Assembly (NCBI RefSeq): GCF_001655005.1
Contig: NZ_LXET01000016.1
Span: 79,232 to 143,231 of the forward strand
Reading direction: 5' to 3'
Length of the DNA stretch: 64,000 bases
Source: Hafnia paralvei ATCC 29927
GTDB taxonomy: Bacteria; Pseudomonadota; Gammaproteobacteria; Enterobacterales; Enterobacteriaceae
Part shown: one piece after another, positions 43,559 through 52,753 of the stretch
How the letters are laid out: the number at the start of each line of letters is the position of its first letter
Position numbering within the stretch: the stretch's first letter is position 1
Translations under genes and position numbers: made by a program
Notes under the pieces: generated by a model
Seen by the model: only the letters and a program-made list of their open reading frames with translations
Told to the model about the DNA's origin: nothing
The model's database searches: none

Positions 43559-44685
43559 GCGACGAGTTGCTCCATTATTCTTTGGTACATACGGCTCAGC
43601 ATTTGCAGGTCTGCGGCATGAACGCACTCATCCACTTTATGAATCGTGGCATTGACCGGCCCCAGTTCAACGACCTGAGTACCCATCTGTGCGATAAAGC
43701 GTCCATCAGAGGTTCCACCGGTGGTCAGTAACTGCGGCGTAATTTCGCCATAATGCTGAATGGCATTGACGACAGCATCGACCAAATGACCGCGTGCGGT
43801 TAGGAAAGGCAAGCCTGAGACGTTCCACTCTAAACTATAGGTGAGTTGGTAGCGATCGAGCAGCGCTTTGACCCGCGTCTTAATCGAATCGACGGTCGAC
43901 TCCGTGCTGAAGCGGAAATTAAACTGTATATATAACTCGCCAGGGATCACGTTATTGCTACCCGTACCCGCGGCAATATTCGCGATCTGCATACTGGTAG
44001 GGGGAAAGAATTCATTCCCCTCATCCCAAACTTCATTGACCAACTCATTTATCATCGGAGCGGCTTTATGAATGGGATTATCGGCCAAATGCGGGTAGGC
44101 AACATGGCCCTGTACGCCTTGAATATAAAGGTTGGCCGTCATTGAGCCACGGCGGCCATTTTTGACCACATCACCGACTTTCTCGGTGCTAGACGGTTCT
44201 CCAACCAAGCAATATTCGACCTTCTCCTGACGCGCAATCAGCTTTTCCACCACTTTTACGGTGCCGTTTACCGCGCTAGCTTCTTCATCTGACGTGATTA
44301 AGAAAGCCAGACGCCCCTGATGGTGAGGATTGGCTTCGATGAAGCGTTCAGCCGCAACGACCATGGCTGCTAACGAACCTTTCATATCCGCTGCGCCTCT
44401 GCCGTATATCATACCGTCGCGCAGGGTTGGTTCATAAGGTGGATTGGTCCATTTGGATTCATCCCCGCTTGGCACCACGTCGGTATGGCCGGCGAATGCA
44501 AGCGTTGGGCCATTACCCCCGCGATAAGCCCAAAAGTTACGGGTGTCACCAAATGTCATATCTTCGATGGTAAAACCAATTGCTTGCAGACGTTCAATCA
44601 ATAGTTCTTGGCAGCCTGCATCTTCAGGGCTAACAGAACGGCATTTGATTAACTGCTGAGTGAGCTCAAGTACTGGGCAGGTCAT
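43555..44685 (-). CDS. dapE: Succinyl-diaminopimelate desuccinylase DapE
   Basis: Zinc enzyme of 376 residues that hydrolyses N-succinyl-L,L-diaminopimelate to diaminopimelate and succinate, feeding lysine and peptidoglycan synthesis. M20-family metal ligands are in order: LAFAGHTDVVPSGD, YGRGAADMKGSLAAMV, LITSDEEASAVNG (catalytic Glu and ligand Glu) and, near the C-terminus, LGPVNATIHKVDECV. Length matches E. coli (375). Both ends overlap neighbours by four bases (yffB upstream, M15 peptidase downstream), so the three genes are one translationally coupled operon. Confidence 0.98.
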   Translation of the reverse strand: MTCPVLELTQQLIKCRSVSPEDAGCQELLIERLQAIGFTIEDMTFGDTRNFWAYRGGNGPTLAFAGHTDVVPSGDESKWTNPPYEPTLRDGMIYGRGAADMKGSLAAMVVAAERFIEANPHHQGRLAFLITSDEEASAVNGTVKVVEKLIARQEKVEYCLVGEPSSTEKVGDVVKNGRRGSMTANLYIQGVQGHVAYPHLADNPIHKAAPMINELVNEVWDEGNEFFPPTSMQIANIAAGTGSNNVIPGELYIQFNFRFSTESTVDSIKTRVKALLDRYQLTYSLEWNVSGLPFLTARGHLVDAVVNAIQHYGEITPQLLTTGGTSDGRFIAQMGTQVVELGPVNATIHKVDECVHAADLQMLSRMYQRIMEQLVA

Positions 44686-45068
44686 CGTATTTTCTCCTCA
44701 GCTAAAAAATGTGCATATTGCTCCGGTTTAAATCCCAACAACATGTGGTCATTATGTGCCAATAGTGGGCGTTTGATTATTGCGGGATGTTCCAGCATTA
44801 ATGCTGCTGCGCTATCGGCATCGGTGATGCTGTTGCGTAAGGATTCATCCAGCTTGCGCCATGTCGTTCCGCGCGTGTTCAGTAACGCTTCCCACCCTAA
44901 TTGGGCGATAAAAGTGTGTAGCAGAGCCGGCTCTAAACCATCGGCACGATAATCATGAAACTGATAGACCACCTGTTGCTCTTCAAGCCATTTTCGGGCT
45001 TTTTTGATGGTGTCGCAGTTCTTGATGCCATAAAGATAAAGAGGTGCTTTTTCTAAATTTGCTGTCAT
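44682..45068 (-). CDS. yffB: ArsC/Spx-family reductase-like protein YffB
   Basis: 128-residue thioredoxin-fold protein. The motif YGIKNCDTIKKARKWL holds the single conserved cysteine, and LNTRGTTWRKLDESLRNSIT and AIIKRPLLAHND follow E. coli YffB (118 residues). Related proteins are annotated as glutathione-dependent thiol reductases, but activity is not established. The open frame reaches 45113; the ATG at 45068 is nearer the family start, although the initial residues MTANLEKAP are extra. Coupled to dapE by an ATGA overlap. Confidence 0.92.
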   Translation of the reverse strand: MTANLEKAPLYLYGIKNCDTIKKARKWLEEQQVVYQFHDYRADGLEPALLHTFIAQLGWEALLNTRGTTWRKLDESLRNSITDADSAAALMLEHPAIIKRPLLAHNDHMLLGFKPEQYAHFLAEEKIR

Positions 45069-45367
45069 GCGGCAAGAGTACCTGTGTCTAAGCTCACGAT
45101 CTGGCGAATTCATGGTGCGTAGCGCAGACCCTGACTTGTTGATGTTGTTAAATTATTTAACACATAATGCGGGAAAAAGAGCTCATGATCCAGAGTGTTA
45201 GCGCTAAGAGTGTTCCGACTGTGTAAATTGAGGCTGCGCTTTATCTAAATAGTGCTTCCTAATGGTCGTTCTTATAGAAATATCGACTAGGTCAAATATT
45301 CACCATTGGTCTGTAAAAGGTTATCATGATCGGGTACTAAATTTTGTAAGCCACCAAAGACGTAAAT

Positions 45368-45436
45368 ATGATTGATACAGAACTAAGCAACTGGAAAGCG
45401 TTTATTGACGCCATGTTGTCAAACAAGCACCAGTAA
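45368..45436 (+). CDS. ypfM: Small protein YpfM
   Basis: A 22-codon gene: start MIDTELSNWKAFIDAMLSNK, ending HQ. E. coli has a 19-residue protein YpfM, remembered as MIERELGNWKDFIEVMLRK, in the same gap between acrD and yffB, and the two agree at about half their positions, including MI--EL-NWK-FI--ML. The protein is predicted to be an amphipathic helix. It is far too short for usual ORF thresholds. It lies between acrD and yffB, which are both on the other strand, and the acrD terminator at 45567 can also serve it. Function unknown. Confidence 0.82.
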   Translation: MIDTELSNWKAFIDAMLSNKHQ

Positions 45437-45566
45437 TCACAAACTGGTCAGAAAGTCCCTCGAGGTAGAGGCTATAAGTTTAAAACCGTTGGTAATTTGT
45501 GGATCGTTTTAAACGAATATTCTTGATAATTTGTGACAAGCCAACCACCATGGTTTCACCCAAATA

Positions 45567-45592
45567 AAAGGCAGCCCGCGGGCTGCCTTTTG
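45567..45592. terminator. Bidirectional terminator between ypfM and acrD
   Basis: A perfect 24-base palindrome AAAGGCAGCCCG/CGGGCTGCCTTT at 45567-45590, preceded by A residues and followed by TTGC. It is placed to end acrD on the minus strand and ypfM on the plus strand. Confidence 0.85.
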
Positions 45593-45641
45593 CTTGTCAG
45601 CGTTAAACCACCGCCATCGGGAGAGGGTGATGGTTTAGTGA

Positions 45642-48600
45642 TTATTCTTTGGGCGGGATGATTTCATCTGGTTCTATAGCGGACGCCGTTTTTCCGGGAA
45701 AGCGGCGGCGAACCAAAATAAAGAATACTGGCACAAAGAAGATGGCAAGGATGGTCGCGGTAAACATTCCACCTAATACGCCAGTCCCGACCGCATGTTG
45801 GCTGCCTGAGCCAGCGCCATGACTTATCGCCATTGGCAATACACCAAAGATGAATGCTAACGACGTCATCAATATAGGGCGTAGACGTAGACGACACGCC
45901 TCCAGCGTTGCCTCCAATAAGTCTTTCCCTGAACGATGTAGTTCATTGGCGAATTCCACAATCAATATGGCATTTTTAGCGGAAAGACCAATGATTGTTA
46001 GCAGACCAACTTGGAAATAAACATCGTTTTCCAACCCACGCACCCACGTTGCGCATACGGCACCCAGCACCCCTAATGGTACGACCAACATGACCGAGAA
46101 TGGAATGGACCAGCTTTCATATAACGCCGCTAAGCACAGGAACACCACAAGTAACGAAATTGCATAAAGCGCCGGAGCCTGTGCACCAGATAGTCGTTCC
46201 TGATAGGACATGCCTGTCCATTCTAAACCGATACCGTTAGGTAGGTGACTGACAAGACGCTCCATAATATCCATCGCTGTACCGGTACTAATCCCCGTAG
46301 CGGCTTCGCCGACGATTTCTAGCGCTGCATTACCGTTGTATCGTTCCAGTCGTGGTGAGCCATAGGTCCACTGGCTGTTGGCGAAAGCAGAGAATGGAAC
46401 CATCTCGCCATTATTGTTGTTGACGTACCAGCTATAGATATCACTTGGCAGCATGCGGTAAGGTGCCGCGCTTTGAACATAGACCTTTTTGACACGGCCA
46501 CGATCTAGGAAGTCATTAACGTAAGTTGATCCCCAAGCCGTTTTTAACGTGTTGTTGATGTCATCAATATTAACGCCTAGCGCTTGCGCCTTGCGTTGAT
46601 CAATGTTGACCTGCAACTGTGGGCTATCGTCTAAACCGTTGTGGCGAACACGGGTGAGCTGAGGTTCTTTTGCCGCCGCGGCCAACAAGGTGTCACGCGC
46701 CTTCATGAGTTCAGCATGCCCAAGACCCGCATGATCTTCGAGCTCCATATCAAAACCTGCCGAGTTACCCAATCCTGAGATCGCTGGTGGGCTGCTCGCA
46801 AAAACTCTAGCTTCCTTAATTTTATTAAATTCAGCGGTTGCGCGATCGATAATGGCAAATGAAGAGTCATCGGGATTGGAGCGTTCATCCCAATGCTTCA
46901 AACGTACGAACATACGTGCAACGTTTTGACCGTTACCGCCCGGGCCAGAGCCAATAATAGAGAATACGGAAACGACGTTTTTTTTCTCACTTTGCAGCAG
47001 ATAATTTTCGACTTTCTCCACGACTTTCAGTGTTTGCTGTTGCGTTGATCCAACGGGTAACTGGATCTGGGTCATGAAGACGCCACGGTCTTCCAAGGGT
47101 AAGAAAGAGGTTGGTAAACGAGTGAACGCGAATGCTAAGCCAACGATAATCAACAGGTATAACAGCATGGTACGTCCGCTGTTGCGTACAATGCGGGCGA
47201 CCCCGTTTTCATACTGATGAGTACTACGCTCAAACACGCGGTTAAACCAGCCGAAAAAGCCTTTGTGGCCGTGAACCTCACCCTTTTTAATTGGCTTAAG
47301 CAAAGTAGCGCAGAGTGCCGGCGTCAAAATTAAGGCGACTAAAACAGAAAAAACCATCGCCGAAACGATAGTCACGGAGAATTGGCGATAAATAGCACCG
47401 GTTGTGCCACCAAAGAAAGCCATTGGCACAAATACAGCGGAAAGCACTAAGGCAATCCCGACCAAAGCGCTTTGGATTTGTGCCATCGATTTACGCGTAG
47501 CTTCTCGGGGGGATAACCCTTCCTCGGTCATCACGCGTTCGACGTTTTCCACCACCACGATGGCGTCATCCACCAGAAGCCCAATGGCAAGCACCATCGC
47601 AAACATCGTTAGGGTATTGATACTGAAGCCAAAGGCATACAGCACTGCATAGGTGCCAAGTAATACGACCGGTACCGCAATCGTGGGGATTAAGGTTGCT
47701 CGGAAGTTTTGTAGGAATAAATACATCACCAAGAACACGAGGAAAATGGCTTCGAACAGCGTTTTCACAACATCCTTGATGGATTCCTGTACAAATGGCG
47801 TTGTTTCATAGGCATATTCGACTTTTAAGCCGTGTGGAAAATATTGCTCTAGCTCAGTGAGCTTGGCTTTAACCAGTTTATCGGTAGCGAGTTCATTGGC
47901 ACCAGAAGCCAGTTTGATACTCATACCCGACGCTGGCATTCCGTTGTATCGACTCAGATAATCGTAATTTTCTGCCCCTAGTTCAACAGTAGCAACATCC
48001 CCTAGGGTGACATAAGAACCATCGGTATTGACTCTGAGGGTGATATCTCGAAATTGTTCTGGTGTTTGCAGTTGTGATTGGGCATTCATGGTGGCATTCA
48101 ATGCCTGACCATTGACGGATGGTGTTCCACCGACTTGCCCAACGGCAATCTGATTGTTTTGGGTTTTAATCGCAGTAACAACGTCTTGGGTTGTCAGTTT
48201 ATAGTTATTAAGCTTGTTGGGGTCGAGCCAGATACGCATGGCATACTGGGAACCAAAGGCGTCCACGCTACCCACGCCGTCGATACGGCTGATAGGATCT
48301 TGTAAATTACTGGCGACATAGTCAGCAATATCTTGCCGAGTCATACTGTGATCGGTTGAGACAAAGGCAACGGTCATTAGGCTGCTATCGCCAGACTTTG
48401 AAACCGTCACACCTTGTTGCTGCACATCTTGTGGCAGCTTACGCGTCGCACCTTGCAACTGGTTTTGCACCTGCTGCATCGCTTCATTAGGATTTATTCC
48501 AGCCTGAAAGGTCAGGGTGATTGAGGCGCTGCCGGTGCTGCTGCTCTGAGATGACATATATAACAAGCCATCTAGGCCGGTCATATTTTGTTCGATAATC

Positions 48601-48788
48601 TGTGTTACCGTATTTTCCAGTGTTTGAGCAGAAGCCCCCGGATAGGATGCACTGATGCGTACCGTTGGAGGGGCGAGGTTTGGATACTGCTCAACAGGCA
48701 GAGTGTTTATCGCTAACAGACCAGTGAGGCTGATAATAATGGCAATAACCCAAGCAAAAATGGGGCGATCAATAAAAAAATTAGCCAC
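45642..48788 (-). CDS. acrD: Aminoglycoside/multidrug RND efflux pump AcrD
   Basis: Inner-membrane RND proton antiporter of 1048 residues that works with AcrA and TolC to export aminoglycosides and other amphiphiles. Twelve membrane segments in two halves with the usual large periplasmic loops. The TM4 proton-relay pair is in AIGLLVDDAIVVVENVER. It starts MANFFIDRPIFAWVIAIIIS. It follows E. coli AcrD rather than AcrB at diagnostic places: SLTGLLAINTLPVEQYPNLA, IIGSGPGGNGQNVARMFVRL and FASSPPAISGLGNSAGFDME. It has a slightly longer C-terminus than E. coli (1037). No acrA is adjacent, as expected. A candidate BaeR site lies 96 bp upstream. Confidence 0.97.
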   Translation of the reverse strand: MANFFIDRPIFAWVIAIIISLTGLLAINTLPVEQYPNLAPPTVRISASYPGASAQTLENTVTQIIEQNMTGLDGLLYMSSQSSSTGSASITLTFQAGINPNEAMQQVQNQLQGATRKLPQDVQQQGVTVSKSGDSSLMTVAFVSTDHSMTRQDIADYVASNLQDPISRIDGVGSVDAFGSQYAMRIWLDPNKLNNYKLTTQDVVTAIKTQNNQIAVGQVGGTPSVNGQALNATMNAQSQLQTPEQFRDITLRVNTDGSYVTLGDVATVELGAENYDYLSRYNGMPASGMSIKLASGANELATDKLVKAKLTELEQYFPHGLKVEYAYETTPFVQESIKDVVKTLFEAIFLVFLVMYLFLQNFRATLIPTIAVPVVLLGTYAVLYAFGFSINTLTMFAMVLAIGLLVDDAIVVVENVERVMTEEGLSPREATRKSMAQIQSALVGIALVLSAVFVPMAFFGGTTGAIYRQFSVTIVSAMVFSVLVALILTPALCATLLKPIKKGEVHGHKGFFGWFNRVFERSTHQYENGVARIVRNSGRTMLLYLLIIVGLAFAFTRLPTSFLPLEDRGVFMTQIQLPVGSTQQQTLKVVEKVENYLLQSEKKNVVSVFSIIGSGPGGNGQNVARMFVRLKHWDERSNPDDSSFAIIDRATAEFNKIKEARVFASSPPAISGLGNSAGFDMELEDHAGLGHAELMKARDTLLAAAAKEPQLTRVRHNGLDDSPQLQVNIDQRKAQALGVNIDDINNTLKTAWGSTYVNDFLDRGRVKKVYVQSAAPYRMLPSDIYSWYVNNNNGEMVPFSAFANSQWTYGSPRLERYNGNAALEIVGEAATGISTGTAMDIMERLVSHLPNGIGLEWTGMSYQERLSGAQAPALYAISLLVVFLCLAALYESWSIPFSVMLVVPLGVLGAVCATWVRGLENDVYFQVGLLTIIGLSAKNAILIVEFANELHRSGKDLLEATLEACRLRLRPILMTSLAFIFGVLPMAISHGAGSGSQHAVGTGVLGGMFTATILAIFFVPVFFILVRRRFPGKTASAIEPDEIIPPKE

Positions 48789-48883
48789 GGGTAAATACCC
48801 TCATAACGCTTACTCTTATGCTTGAAAGTGGAGTTCTAGACGTAAATCGATCCATGCTAACGCACTTTATCCTGTCAGTGAGT

Positions 48884-48901
48884 TCAAAACGTGGAGAAAA
48901 A
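48884..48901 (-). promoter_or_regulatory. Candidate BaeR-binding site upstream of acrD
   Basis: On the minus strand TTTTTCTCCACGTTTTGA matches the BaeR consensus TTTTTCTCCATDATTGGC at 14 of 18 positions, with the first ten exact. E. coli acrD is activated by BaeSR, and the site is 96 bases before the acrD ATG. Confidence 0.5.
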
Positions 48902-48972
48902 AAGGAGAAAGAGTAAATATTCTTTCAGACGGTATGTATTTGCTAGGATTATTCAGTCTAAGAGGGCAGTAA

Positions 48973-49004
48973 AGCTGTATTTTGATATTCATCATAATAC
49001 AGCT
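48973..49004 (-). terminator. Hairpin after the fimbrial adhesin gene
   Basis: AGCTGTATTTTGAT (48973-48986), loop ATTC, ATCATAATACAGCT (48991-49004): 14 positions with one mismatch, 20 bp beyond the adhesin stop. There is no clear U-tract, but position suits the end of the fimbrial operon. Confidence 0.55.
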
Positions 49005-49023
49005 CTATGAATATGGGGTTACT

Positions 49024-50199
49024 TTAGCGAAGTTCCATTTTTACCGTGACATTACCTTCAAATTTACCCGGTTGGGGCCTACTTGATGTCGTGCTCACCG
49101 GCGCCGCTGTCATGCTTATCTTACCATTTCCCTGCGAATCCAGAGTGATGGGTAAATCGAGCGAACCGTCTAGCACAATATCATTATTATTTTGATCAAA
49201 CATACGTACGCCGATGTCATCACGGTCGAGCATTTTTGCAATGAGATTGTTGCTGCCTGCGGCAACCCCTTGGTCTGCCGTAAGGCTAAATTTGATTTTC
49301 CCTGCGTTGGCGGCGGCGGGATCGTCGCAGTGATACGTGATATCAACGTCTTTTAAGGTGTAGTTGGTTGGAGGCTCGCCTTGGGAGACAAACTGCGATG
49401 TAACGATATTACCTAATTCGACCTCTATGGTGCTGCCTGCATTAATCGTGCAACTCAACGGCGCGGTAAGTTTTCCGGTTACTTGAATACTGGAGACCCA
49501 TTGTGTGTCAGTGACGCTGCAATAGTTACCGAAAGAGAGACAGGCATAATTTTGTACGATAACCGTTGATGGAATGATCTCTTCGCCAAGAATCGCTTTT
49601 TTAATATAAAATTTGAAAGCCAAAATATTCCATTTAAAGCTACGTTTCGTAGTGCTTGCGTCGGCAGGTCTTGTAGCATCACTGCACACATCGCTTGTTC
49701 CTTCAGTGTGTCTTAGCTGTACTTCATTAGTGCTATACATGCCTGCAATAGGTGTTGGATAGGTATCAACATTAATAGGGGGCAGGCCATGGCCATCGGG
49801 TGAATCTATCGCATCGCCATAGGCTGTGACGTCGATATCCAGATGTTCAGTCAAATAACCATATCCGTTGGTTCCTGGAGGTAGCGGGCTGCCTCCCGCG
49901 GTAGTTTCATAGATGGCTGTGGATGCATAAAGATTGTACGGGCAGGTACAGTTCGCAACGATGGCTGGACCATTGCCTGCAATGTGATCATTCACATTGG
50001 CAGAATACCCATCGTGATTTTCTTCGGAAGGGAGTTCTGTGTCAGTATGAATCGTGTAGGTTACTGGCGCTGGAAAACAGTTCTGCAATACCGTCGTTGC
50101 CGCTTGAGAGAAAAGAGGGAAGATAGAAAATATCAACACTAGACAAAGTTTGCATTGCTGAAAGAATGCAGCATGTGCGGTGGTTTTTTTATTTTGCAT
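49024..50199 (-). CDS. Fimbrial tip adhesin, chaperone-usher type
   Basis: 391-residue secreted protein with a signal peptide (about 1-33, ending FSQA). The N-terminal receptor-binding-like domain (about 35-240) is Cys-rich (CTCP, VCSD, YACLSFGNYC) and has no close family I recognise. The C-terminal pilin domain (about 245-391) starts with GKLTAPLSCTINAGSTIEVE, ends VTVKMELR with the alternating hydrophobic pattern used in donor-strand complementation, and has the Cys pair of pilins. Two-domain architecture and terminal position in the operon identify it as the tip adhesin. Its start overlaps the usher's end by 11 bases. The ligand is not predictable. Confidence 0.82.
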   Translation of the reverse strand: MQNKKTTAHAAFFQQCKLCLVLIFSIFPLFSQAATTVLQNCFPAPVTYTIHTDTELPSEENHDGYSANVNDHIAGNGPAIVANCTCPYNLYASTAIYETTAGGSPLPPGTNGYGYLTEHLDIDVTAYGDAIDSPDGHGLPPINVDTYPTPIAGMYSTNEVQLRHTEGTSDVCSDATRPADASTTKRSFKWNILAFKFYIKKAILGEEIIPSTVIVQNYACLSFGNYCSVTDTQWVSSIQVTGKLTAPLSCTINAGSTIEVELGNIVTSQFVSQGEPPTNYTLKDVDITYHCDDPAAANAGKIKFSLTADQGVAAGSNNLIAKMLDRDDIGVRMFDQNNNDIVLDGSLDLPITLDSQGNGKISMTAAPVSTTSSRPQPGKFEGNVTVKMELR

Positions 50200-52753
50200 G
50201 ATTTACATCCGGCTTGCAGAGTACGCTGGCTTGGTGAATGCCACCCACAGTTGCTTCAGAAGAAGAGGGGAACACGACATCAGCGTGGCAACGTTGTTCA
50301 GGTGAGGAGCCCCATTGCACCGTCAATGCAATGTGTTCACCCACGCCCGAGAGATAAAGTTCACCATGGTCATCCACGATTCCGCTTAGGGATAGTCCAT
50401 CCACGGTGGCTACAGCCCCAAATGGGATGATGCGGCCGTCCGGGCGGGTGAGAGTGATTAGCGCTCGATAGCCAATATGCGCCGTAAATTGTGTGCTGAC
50501 AGCGGCGTTCCTACTTGGAACCACGGTCATCGTCGTTGCATCGGTGTCAATATCATCGGGCAAACTGGTGGTATCGATGCGAATAACGTTTTCCTGATAG
50601 GGCGTAAGGGAAGGAATAATGGCGTTGCCGAAGAAATCTGTCCGAACTCCACGCTGATTCGTAAAGCGCACACCGGATGCGCCTTTTGCGCTGACAATAG
50701 CAAATTGTTCACCCAGAGGCTGTGACAGGGTTACACCTAACGGATGAGCAACAACCGCTCCGCTTACACCATAGGTCAATTGCCGAGAATTATCAGAGGC
50801 GTAGTAATAGCCTGCATTAACGTTGGCGTATTGCGAACGATAGCCGCCATATACGCTACTGTTATCCCCACCGCCATGATTGGTATGGCTTTGCTGAAGT
50901 GAATAACTCAGCCTATCGTCATCCAACACCGTGCCATTCAGCCCAACGTTATGGCTAGTGTCGCCCCGTTTGCTGGTGTTGATATTGTAGCTGACCCAGC
51001 TTTTGGGGAGCCACTTAGCGAGCGGCACACTAAAACCTAGCGACATCATTTGATCGCTCTTCTCATCACTGGTTTTGCTATAGGTATAGGCAATATTGAC
51101 GCTAATATCCCCAATAACTCGGCTGAGTCCTGATGTCACACTTCTTTCTTTGCGGCTGGTCTGCCAGTAGTCCTGCTGATAGCCAGAGACGTATAAACTG
51201 CTATCCAGAATGGTCTGGTTGAGGTTTAACTGAAGTCTGCTGCGCTTGTTATAGCGAAACGACCAGTCTGTATCGCTATCATCATATTTTTCATTCGCAT
51301 CGGCAAAACTGTAGTAGCCACTCGTCGAATATCGATAGCTCGCGAGTGTGAGGTTAGTATCTGTGGTTTCTATCTTCTTGGTATACATGAGGCGCCAAGA
51401 CTGACCGTTTTGCTGCTCATCATTATCTAGACGCGCTTGCGCCCAAGTGACATCTGTCGATATCGCACCTAAATCACCCAGCAAAACGCCGGTGCCACCG
51501 TTGAATGCTTGATAGTCAGGTGAAAATGTTACACCGCCAAAAAAAGTCAGATAGTTGTTAAGCCCGTAAATGGCGCTGCCTTGTGCGAAAAGCGGCTCAT
51601 TTGCTGTGAGATTATCGTCAGCTTGATAGCGTGCAAGAGTGACTTCATAGCGGATATTGCCCGGCCGTTGCATTACCGCAACACTTGAATAAGGTTGGAT
51701 GAAACGATGTTCGGTGCCGTCAGCTTCCTTAACCGTTACCTCAAGGTCTGCACTGTTGGTCGTAGAATACAGATCGGTAATTTCAAACGCACCCGGAGCC
51801 ACGTTAGCTTGATAAATGACATAACCATTTTGACGCACGGAGATTTCCGCGTTAGAGCTGGCGATACCTCGGATTATTGGTGCAAAACCACGCTGATTGT
51901 AGGGCAGCATTTCATCGTCAGATGCGATATTAATACCGCGATACTGCAGGCTATCAAAAACCTCGCCACGAGTGCTGTTTTCGCCTGCAATAAACTGGGC
52001 TTTCAATAGGTGAATATCATGTTGGATCCACGTATTAATAGCTTGCCAAGACTGCGTATTATTTGATTGGCTCCAGGTTGAATAGTTACGAAGTCGCCAT
52101 CCGCCAAAATTAGCACCGCTGCGCAGATTGAGATACTGCGTGTCGTTACTCGTATGGTCGCTATTCTCACGTCGTGAACCAGAGAATGCATAATCAGCAA
52201 AAAGCACAGGAGCACCGTCATTCCAGCGCGAAGGATCAACGTCGGTGGAATGGTGCGTATCGATTGCTGCCTGTGGCATGCTAATACGCAACGTCATGGC
52301 ATTAAAATCGAATGTTGCTGATGCAAAAGGAATATATTTATCAATGGGGTCGATCAATGGCTCACTGCTAGGCAGCTTTGCTAAGCTGGGATAAGCATCG
52401 ACACGAACTCCCCACTGGCGCAATTGTTGGGGGCTCAGTTGTGGTAGCAGAGCACCGTTCTTATTGTTGATATAATTAATCGTTTTGTCGTCTATCAACT
52501 TCTTATTAATCATTATCTTGGTTTGATAGGCACCGGGTAGTTGACCGTTTTCTTTCGAAAACAAAGACAGGTCAATATCCTGCTGTGACAATCCATCCCC
52601 CTCAAGAGAGGAAGGGGAAAAATAAAATTCTCTGGCGCTTACGTTGCTGATAGCAACGAGCAGCAAACCACTCAAGCCTCTCAATAATCGATGGGATTGC
52701 AAGTTGGGACGAGAGAAGCGTTGGCGCAATCCTTTAGCTGCCATGAGACTCAT
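50189..52753 (-). CDS. Fimbrial outer-membrane usher protein
   Basis: 854-residue PapC/FimD-type usher, which forms the outer-membrane pore and recruits chaperone-subunit complexes. A signal peptide (about 1-40, ending NVSA) is followed by the N-domain (REFYFSPSSLEGDGLSQQDI), the 24-strand barrel with plug, including the conserved GFAPIIRGIASSNAEISVRQ and NGYVIYQANVAPGAFEITDL, and two C-terminal domains ending with a Cys pair (QRCHADVVF and VLCKPD). Length is normal. Its ATG overlaps the chaperone stop (TAATG) and its end overlaps the adhesin gene by 11 bases. Confidence 0.95.
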   Translation of the reverse strand: MSLMAAKGLRQRFSRPNLQSHRLLRGLSGLLLVAISNVSAREFYFSPSSLEGDGLSQQDIDLSLFSKENGQLPGAYQTKIMINKKLIDDKTINYINNKNGALLPQLSPQQLRQWGVRVDAYPSLAKLPSSEPLIDPIDKYIPFASATFDFNAMTLRISMPQAAIDTHHSTDVDPSRWNDGAPVLFADYAFSGSRRENSDHTSNDTQYLNLRSGANFGGWRLRNYSTWSQSNNTQSWQAINTWIQHDIHLLKAQFIAGENSTRGEVFDSLQYRGINIASDDEMLPYNQRGFAPIIRGIASSNAEISVRQNGYVIYQANVAPGAFEITDLYSTTNSADLEVTVKEADGTEHRFIQPYSSVAVMQRPGNIRYEVTLARYQADDNLTANEPLFAQGSAIYGLNNYLTFFGGVTFSPDYQAFNGGTGVLLGDLGAISTDVTWAQARLDNDEQQNGQSWRLMYTKKIETTDTNLTLASYRYSTSGYYSFADANEKYDDSDTDWSFRYNKRSRLQLNLNQTILDSSLYVSGYQQDYWQTSRKERSVTSGLSRVIGDISVNIAYTYSKTSDEKSDQMMSLGFSVPLAKWLPKSWVSYNINTSKRGDTSHNVGLNGTVLDDDRLSYSLQQSHTNHGGGDNSSVYGGYRSQYANVNAGYYYASDNSRQLTYGVSGAVVAHPLGVTLSQPLGEQFAIVSAKGASGVRFTNQRGVRTDFFGNAIIPSLTPYQENVIRIDTTSLPDDIDTDATTMTVVPSRNAAVSTQFTAHIGYRALITLTRPDGRIIPFGAVATVDGLSLSGIVDDHGELYLSGVGEHIALTVQWGSSPEQRCHADVVFPSSSEATVGGIHQASVLCKPDVNHAK

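Noticed and set aside
45642..48788. Naming the RND pump AcrB
   Set aside because: Diagnostic segments (PVEQYPNLAPP, GSGPGGNGQN, SPPAISGLG) and the yffB/dapE neighbourhood match AcrD, and no acrA or acrR is adjacent.
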